Source of the DNA: Hespellia sp.
GTDB taxonomy: Bacteria > Bacillota > Clostridia > Lachnospirales > Lachnospiraceae
Direction: 5' to 3'
DNA: 64,000 nt
Assembly: GCA_028689735.1 (NCBI GenBank)
Contig: JAQVCP010000004.1
Span: 44,481-108,480 of the forward strand
Both the position numbers and the translations under genes were made by a program. Below are positions 58,235 to 64,000 of the stretch, in pieces (within the stretch, counting starts at the first letter, position 1; each line of letters begins with the position of its first letter). The notes under the pieces are model-generated. The model was not told the DNA's origin and did no database searches. It was given only the letters and a program-made list of their open reading frames with translations.

Positions 58235-58526
58235 AGCACTGTCACTGATTAGTCTGGCAACGAAAGCAGGGAAGATCGCAAGTGGAGAATTCATGACGGA
58301 GAACGAGACAAAATCAGGGAAGGCAGCACTTGTTATTGTTGCAGAAGACGCATCAGATAACACCAAGAAGAAATTCAGGAATATGTGTGATTTCTATAAA
58401 GTACCGATTTACATTTATGGAGATAAGGAGACCTTGGGGCATGCAATGGGAAAAGAATTCCGTGCATCTCTGGCAATATTAGATGAAGGATTTGCAAAAG
58501 GAATTCAGAAGCATTTAGATAGCTGA
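58221..58526 (+). CDS. ylxQ: L7Ae-family ribosomal protein YlxQ (TTG start, overlaps rnpM)
   Basis: SLISLATKAGKIASGEF, ALVIVAEDASDNTKKKF; SD AAGGAG 10 nt before TTG. Confidence 0.85.
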   Translation: MRQSKALSLISLATKAGKIASGEFMTENETKSGKAALVIVAEDASDNTKKKFRNMCDFYKVPIYIYGDKETLGHAMGKEFRASLAILDEGFAKGIQKHLDS

Positions 58527-58656
58527 GCAGTGGAAAGAACATCCGGTTCTTGTCCGGATGACACTGAACAGGTGACGTTTTCATGACGTTGCAAGAAACA
58601 CGACAATTGCATAGCGAGGCTTTCTGATCCATCAGGAAGTGTAAGGAGGCATATAT

Positions 58657-61569
58657 ATGACAAAACTGAGAGTACATGAATTAGCAAAAGAGCTAAAGAT
58701 GGAAAATAAACAATTGATTAAGATTTTGGAGGGAAAAGGCGTGGAAGTGAAGAGCCATATGAGCTCGCTTACAGATGAGCAAATCGCAATGGTGAAAGCA
58801 CCAAAGAGTGAAGCACCAAAGAGTGAGGAACCAAAGAAGAAACATATCGTACAGGTATTCAGACCGCAGAATTCTAAAAACGGTGGAAGAAGTACACAGA
58901 GACCTCAGGGACAGAATGCGTCTCAGGGCCAGAGACCACAAGGTCAGGGAACGCAGCAGAGACCACAGGGTCAGGGCGCAGCACAAGGCCAGAGACCACA
59001 GGGACAGAGCAGTGCAACCCAGGGTCAGAGACCACAGAGTCAGGGAAACCAGCAGGGACAAAGTGCTCAGGGAAATCGTCCGGCAGGTTCTGAGGACAGA
59101 AGACCAAACCAGGGACAGAGAACTTATAACAACGGAGAACGCCGTCCATACAACAACACTAACAATAACGGAGAGCGCCGTCCATATAACAACACCAATA
59201 ACAGCGGAGAGCGCCGCCCATACAACAACACCAATAACAGCGGAGAGCGCCGCCCATACAACAATACCAACAATAACGGAGAGCGCCGTCCATACAACAA
59301 CACCAACAATAACGGAGAGCGTCGTCCATATAACAACACCAACAATAACGGAGAGCGCCGTCCATACAACAACACCAACAGTAATGGAGAGCGCCGTCCA
59401 TACAACAACACTAACAATAACGGAGAGCGCCGTCCATACAACAACACCAACAATAACGGAGAACGCCGTCCTTATAACAACACCAACAATAACGGAGAAC
59501 GTCGTCCATACAACAATAACAACAGTAATGGAGAGCGTCGTCCATATAACAACAATAATGGAGAACGCCGTCCTTATAACAACAGTAACGGACAGGGCGG
59601 AAGAGGCCAAGGCAGACCGGCTGAGAAATCTTCCACAGCATCCGTTGTTATGGAGCAGAAGCCAACGCGTGCAAAACCTCATGACAGAGATAAAGATCAC
59701 AAGAAAAAAGATTACCGCAAGGAAGAATTTGCAAAAGGACCAAAGGGCAAAAAGGGCAAACCGGTTGTAGAAGTGAAGAAACCGCAGCCAAAGGAAGAAA
59801 AGAAAGTAGAAGTAATCAAACAGATTATTCTGCCGGAGGTTCTTACAATCAAGGAACTTGCTGACAAGATGAAGATTGTACCTTCTGTAATCGTTAAGAA
59901 GCTTTTCTTACAGGGAAAGGTTGTTACGCTGAATCAGGAAATCGATTATGAGGCAGCAGAAGAAATTGCAATGGAATTTGAAGTGTTATGTGAACCGGAA
60001 GTGGTAGTCGATGTCATTGAAGAACTGCTGAAGGAAGACGAAGAAGACGAGAGCAAGATGGTAAAACGACCACCAGTTGTTTGTGTTATGGGTCACGTTG
60101 ACCACGGTAAAACTTCTCTCCTTGATGCGATTCGTGACACCAATGTGACAGACCGTGAAGCGGGTGGTATTACGCAGCACATCGGTGCTTCCGTTGTGGA
60201 TGTAAACGGTGAGAAAATCACATTCCTCGATACACCGGGACATGAAGCATTTACGGCAATGCGTATGCGTGGAGCAAGCTCTACCGATATCGCAATTCTT
60301 GTTGTTGCAGCCGACGACGGTGTGATGCCGCAGACAATCGAAGCAATCAACCATGCGAAAGCGGCTGGAATCGAGATTGTAGTTGCAGTCAATAAGATTG
60401 ATAAGCCAAGTGCTAATATTGAGCGTGTAAAACAGGAACTTACAGAATATGAGCTGATTCCGGAAGACTGGGGCGGCAGTACCATCTTTGTTCCAGTTTC
60501 TGCACATACAAAAGAAGGAATTCCGGAACTGATGGATATGCTCATTCTGACAGCAGAGGTTATGGAATTAAAGGCGAACCCGGAAAGAAATGCACGTGGT
60601 CTTGTCATTGAAGCTGAGCTGGATAAAGGAAAAGGAGCCGTTGCTACCGTTCTGGTACAAAAGGGAACTCTTCATGTAGGAGATGCCATTGCAGCAGGAT
60701 CCGCACACGGTAAAGTCAGAGCGATGATGGATGACAAGGGACGCCGGGTAAAAGAGGCAGGCCCATCTATGCCGGTTGAGATTCTCGGACTGAATGAAGT
60801 TCCAAATGCCGGAGAAGTATTCGTAGGATGCGACAATGATAAAGAAGCAAGAAGCTTTGCAGAGACCTTTATCTCTCAGGGCAGAGTGAATCTGCTTGCA
60901 GATACAAAATCCAAGAACATGTCATTAGATGACCTGTTTAGCCAGATCAAGGAAGGCAACCTGAAGGAACTTGGCATCGTTGTAAAAGCAGATGTACAGG
61001 GATCCGTAGAGGCAATCAAGCAGAGCCTCCTCAAGCTTTCCAATGATGAAGTTGTGATCAAGATCATCCATGGTGGTGTTGGTGCAATCAATGAATCCGA
61101 TGTTATGCTGGCTTCTGCTTCCAATGCAATCATCATCGGCTTTAACGTAAGACCGGATGTCACGGCAAAGGAAATCGCAGAACGTGAAAAAGTCGATCTG
61201 AGATTATACCGTGTCATTTACCAGGCAATTGAAGACGTGGAAGCTGCCATGAAGGGAATGCTTGATCCAGTCTTTGAAGAGAAAGTCCTCGGACACGCAG
61301 AAGTGCGTCAGACCTTCAAGGCTTCCGGAATCGGTACAATTGCAGGTTCCTATGTACTGGATGGTGTCTTTGAGAGAGGATGCTCCGTTCGCCTGACCCG
61401 TGACAATATCGTGATCTTTGACGGACCGCTGGCATCTCTGAAACGTTTTAAGGATGATGTAAAGGAAGTAAAATCCGGTTATGAATGTGGTTTCGTATTT
61501 GAAAACTACAATGATATTCAAGAAGGCGACTTAGTGGAAGCATATAAGATGGTAGAAGTCGAAAGATAG
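58657..61569 (+). CDS. infB: translation initiation factor IF-2 with repeat-rich N-terminal insertion
   Basis: [62 protein letters not shown]. Confidence 0.97.
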   Translation: MTKLRVHELAKELKMENKQLIKILEGKGVEVKSHMSSLTDEQIAMVKAPKSEAPKSEEPKKKHIVQVFRPQNSKNGGRSTQRPQGQNASQGQRPQGQGTQQRPQGQGAAQGQRPQGQSSATQGQRPQSQGNQQGQSAQGNRPAGSEDRRPNQGQRTYNNGERRPYNNTNNNGERRPYNNTNNSGERRPYNNTNNSGERRPYNNTNNNGERRPYNNTNNNGERRPYNNTNNNGERRPYNNTNSNGERRPYNNTNNNGERRPYNNTNNNGERRPYNNTNNNGERRPYNNNNSNGERRPYNNNNGERRPYNNSNGQGGRGQGRPAEKSSTASVVMEQKPTRAKPHDRDKDHKKKDYRKEEFAKGPKGKKGKPVVEVKKPQPKEEKKVEVIKQIILPEVLTIKELADKMKIVPSVIVKKLFLQGKVVTLNQEIDYEAAEEIAMEFEVLCEPEVVVDVIEELLKEDEEDESKMVKRPPVVCVMGHVDHGKTSLLDAIRDTNVTDREAGGITQHIGASVVDVNGEKITFLDTPGHEAFTAMRMRGASSTDIAILVVAADDGVMPQTIEAINHAKAAGIEIVVAVNKIDKPSANIERVKQELTEYELIPEDWGGSTIFVPVSAHTKEGIPELMDMLILTAEVMELKANPERNARGLVIEAELDKGKGAVATVLVQKGTLHVGDAIAAGSAHGKVRAMMDDKGRRVKEAGPSMPVEILGLNEVPNAGEVFVGCDNDKEARSFAETFISQGRVNLLADTKSKNMSLDDLFSQIKEGNLKELGIVVKADVQGSVEAIKQSLLKLSNDEVVIKIIHGGVGAINESDVMLASASNAIIIGFNVRPDVTAKEIAEREKVDLRLYRVIYQAIEDVEAAMKGMLDPVFEEKVLGHAEVRQTFKASGIGTIAGSYVLDGVFERGCSVRLTRDNIVIFDGPLASLKRFKDDVKEVKSGYECGFVFENYNDIQEGDLVEAYKMVEVER
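59134..59589 (+). repeat. in-frame tandem repeat in infB: 11 x 36 nt plus 2 x 30 nt units (GERRPYNN[T/N]NNN)
   Basis: Direct count of 13 GGAGARCGYCGYCC... units. Confidence 0.95.
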
Positions 61570-61580
61570 GAGACGATACT

Positions 61581-61943
61581 ATGAGAAAGAACAGCATTAA
61601 GAATACAAGAGTCAACACAGAAGTGCAGAGAGAACTGAGCAATATTCTCCGCGGTGGAATCAAAGATCCAAGAGTTGCACCGTTTACTTCTGTCGTTGCA
61701 GCGGAGGTCGCACCAGACCTCAAGACTTGTAAGGCATATATCAGTGTCCTGGGTGATGAAAAGGCCCAGGCAGATACCATTAAAGGGCTGCAGAGTGCGG
61801 AAGGTTATATCCGTCACGAGCTTGCAAGAACCCTGAATCTTCGCAATACACCAGAGATCAAGTTTATTGTGGACCAGTCCATTGAGTATGGTGTGAACAT
61901 GTCAAAGATGATTGATGATGTGGTAGGTGAAAAGCATGAATAA
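61581..61943 (+). CDS. rbfA: ribosome-binding factor A
   Basis: VNTEVQRELSNILRGGIKDPRVAPFTSVVAAEVAPDLKTCKAYISVLG. Confidence 0.96.
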   Translation: MRKNSIKNTRVNTEVQRELSNILRGGIKDPRVAPFTSVVAAEVAPDLKTCKAYISVLGDEKAQADTIKGLQSAEGYIRHELARTLNLRNTPEIKFIVDQSIEYGVNMSKMIDDVVGEKHE

Positions 61944-62895
61944 ATTTTTACTGGATACGCTGGAAGGAATGCACAGTGTTGCCATTGGCGGTCATATCAG
62001 ACCAGATGGCGACTGTGTGGGCTCCACGACAGCATTGTATCAGTATCTGAAGACGAACTATCCGGAGATAAAGACTGATTTGTATCTGGAGCAGGGATTT
62101 TCAGAAACCTTTCGTTTTATAGAAGCTACAAAGGCAATTAAGAGCCAGATCACAGATGACATGGTCTATGACCTGTTTATTTGTCTGGACTGCAGTGATA
62201 TGGGAAGACTTGGATTTTCAGCACCATTGTTCGAGTCGGCAAAGCACACACTTTGTATTGACCACCATCTGAGTAATGCAGCATTTGCAGAGCACAATTA
62301 TATCATTGCAGATGCAAGCTCTACGGCAGAACTGGTCTACAATATGCTGGAATATGACAAAATCACGCTGGAGATTGCAGAGTCTTTATACCTTGGCATG
62401 GTACATGATACGGGAGTATTTCAGTATTCCTGTACGGCACCGTCTACGCTGGAAGCGGCGGCACAGCTTCTGCGCAAAGGAATCGATGCCAGCGAACTGA
62501 TTGACAAGACTTATTATGAGAAGACTTATGTACAGAACCAGATTCTCGGAAGAGCACTGCTTGAGAGTATTCTCCTGTTAGATGGCAAATGCATTGCATC
62601 TGTGGTCAGAAAAAAGGAATTAGACTTTTACGGTGCAGCTACAAAAGATCTGGAGGGGATTGTCAGTCAGCTTCGGAGCACAACAGGAGTAGAAGTGGCG
62701 ATTTTCCTTTATGAGCTGGAGTATCAGGAATTCAAGGTGAGCCTTCGGTCAAAAGGAAATGTGGATGTCAGCAAGATAGCGGAATTCTTCCAGGGCGGCG
62801 GACATAAAAGAGCAGCGGGATTCAGTATGAAGGGGACCAGTTATGACGTGATCAATAATATCACGCTTCACATTGAGAATCAGCTGTCAAAGTAA
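61936..62895 (+). CDS. nrnA: DHH/DHHA1 phosphoesterase (NrnA-like oligoribonuclease/pAp phosphatase)
   Basis: GGHIRPDGDCVGSTTALYQYL, LCIDHHLSNAAF, GGGHKRAAGFSM; start overlaps rbfA end. Confidence 0.93.
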   Translation: MNKFLLDTLEGMHSVAIGGHIRPDGDCVGSTTALYQYLKTNYPEIKTDLYLEQGFSETFRFIEATKAIKSQITDDMVYDLFICLDCSDMGRLGFSAPLFESAKHTLCIDHHLSNAAFAEHNYIIADASSTAELVYNMLEYDKITLEIAESLYLGMVHDTGVFQYSCTAPSTLEAAAQLLRKGIDASELIDKTYYEKTYVQNQILGRALLESILLLDGKCIASVVRKKELDFYGAATKDLEGIVSQLRSTTGVEVAIFLYELEYQEFKVSLRSKGNVDVSKIAEFFQGGGHKRAAGFSMKGTSYDVINNITLHIENQLSK

Positions 62896-62976
62896 TCTGC
62901 CACAGGTTTGAAAACACTTTGACAAATGACAGCCCGAAAGATAAAACGTGGAAAAAGGACAGGAGCAATTTCAATT

Positions 62977-63888
62977 ATGATACATGGCGTTCTGAACGTA
63001 TATAAAGAAAAAGGATTTACCTCACATGACGTAGTGGCGAAGCTGCGTGGAATTGTAGGCCAGAAAAAGATTGGACACACAGGGACACTGGATCCGGACG
63101 CGACAGGTGTCCTTCCTGTCTGTCTGGGAAAAGCAACAAAACTCTGTGATATGCTGACAGATAAGAATAAGACCTACGAGGCGGTCCTGCTTCTGGGAAT
63201 CACCACGGATACACAGGATACCACTGGTGAAATCCTGTGTGAAAAAGATACGAATCATCTGAGTGAACAAAAAGTCATAGATTGTATACGTGGATATATA
63301 GGAGAGTACGATCAGCTGCCACCAATGTATTCCGCCTTGAAGGTGAATGGCCGAAAGCTGTATGAGCTTGCCAGAGAAGGAAAAGTCGTGGAAAGAAAGA
63401 CCCGCAGGGTACAGATTTTCGATATCGACATTTTGGAGATGAATCTCCCGGAGGTACGTATGCGCGTGTCCTGCTCAAAAGGAACTTATATCCGCACACT
63501 CTGCCATGACATCGGGGAGAGCCTCGGTGTGGGTGGCTGCATGAAATCTCTGGTGAGAACAAAGGTGAGCAGATTCTGTATTGAGGATGCAAAGACACTG
63601 GATGAGATTGCGGTTTTAAAAAGCGAGGGCAGATTATCAGAGTACATGATTCCGGTTGATGAGATGTTTCCGACGTATCAAAAAGTCGTGATGAAAGAGG
63701 AATATGTATCACTTGCCTATAATGGAAATCAGTTTGCCGGAAGCTGTGTGGATGTGATACCTTCTGGGCAGAAGGTCAGAGTGTACGATAAAGAGAATAG
63801 ATTTATTGGAATTTACGATTATAATGAGAAAGAAAATATGTTCAAAATCCAGAAAATGTTTCTGGATCAGAAGGAGATACGAGGATAA
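62977..63888 (+). CDS. truB: tRNA pseudouridine(55) synthase
   Basis: GFTSHDVVAKLRGIVGQKKIGHTGTLDPDATGVLPVCLGKATKL. Confidence 0.97.
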   Translation: MIHGVLNVYKEKGFTSHDVVAKLRGIVGQKKIGHTGTLDPDATGVLPVCLGKATKLCDMLTDKNKTYEAVLLLGITTDTQDTTGEILCEKDTNHLSEQKVIDCIRGYIGEYDQLPPMYSALKVNGRKLYELAREGKVVERKTRRVQIFDIDILEMNLPEVRMRVSCSKGTYIRTLCHDIGESLGVGGCMKSLVRTKVSRFCIEDAKTLDEIAVLKSEGRLSEYMIPVDEMFPTYQKVVMKEEYVSLAYNGNQFAGSCVDVIPSGQKVRVYDKENRFIGIYDYNEKENMFKIQKMFLDQKEIRG

Positions 63889-63891
63889 GAA

Positions 63892-64000
63892 ATGCAATAC
63901 ATGAGAGACTATGAATCCTTTGATTACGAGGGCCCGACAGCAGTAACACTGGGAAAGTTCGATGGACTTCACAGAGGACATCAGAAATTGGTTGAAAAAA
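63892..64000 (+). CDS. ribF: bifunctional riboflavin kinase/FAD synthetase, N-terminal fragment (cut by window end)
   Basis: Manual translation MQYMRDYESFDYEGPTAVTLGKFDGLHRGHQKLVEK. Confidence 0.92.
   Translation, partial: MQYMRDYESFDYEGPTAVTLGKFDGLHRGHQKLVEK

Noticed and set aside
59134-59589. CRISPR-like periodicity of about 36 nt
   Set aside because: No unique spacers; the whole period repeats in frame within infB.
58693-59700. Long antisense ORFs (335 aa, 109 aa, 80 aa) opposite the infB repeats
   Set aside because: Their repetitive translations ([11 protein letters not shown]...) are mirror images of the 36-nt coding repeat; no SD or domain support.

Overview
The window looks like a low-GC Firmicutes (Lachnospiraceae-like) chromosome: dense housekeeping genes plus one accessory block. 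Housekeeping and sporulation genes include topB, a divergent prs, a DUF512 radical-SAM gene followed by der-plsY-gpsA-spoIVA, rnhA, the RNase P RNA (rnpB), pyrBI, pheA, rqcH, a yicC-gmk-rpoZ run, rimO-pgsA-cinA(C), ilvN-ilvC, rpsT, gpr-spoIIP, a topoisomerase IV/gyrase-like pair, and the rimP-nusA-rnpM-ylxQ-infB-rbfA-nrnA-truB-ribF operon. The accessory block (about 27.8-40.3 kb) has an IS91-like HUH element with structured ends and an uncatalogued 59-aa downstream ORF. This is followed by a lacto-N-biose/galacto-N-biose phosphorylase (GH112) cluster: phosphorylase, sugar ABC importer, N-acetylhexosamine kinase, AraC regulator, nucleotidyltransferase and galE. The block ends at a truncated corA remnant. 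The strongest candidates for under-described biology are: (i) the NifU-like + GGGtGRT gene pair (24.7-26.4 kb); (ii) a 13-copy [12 protein letters not shown] repeat inside IF-2; (iii) the IS91-like element with its small ORF; (iv) a TetR/MMPL/heptad-repeat export locus with three matching operators; (v) an RBS-sequestering hairpin at spoIVA. All calls come from reading the sequence and supplied translations; no database search was run.
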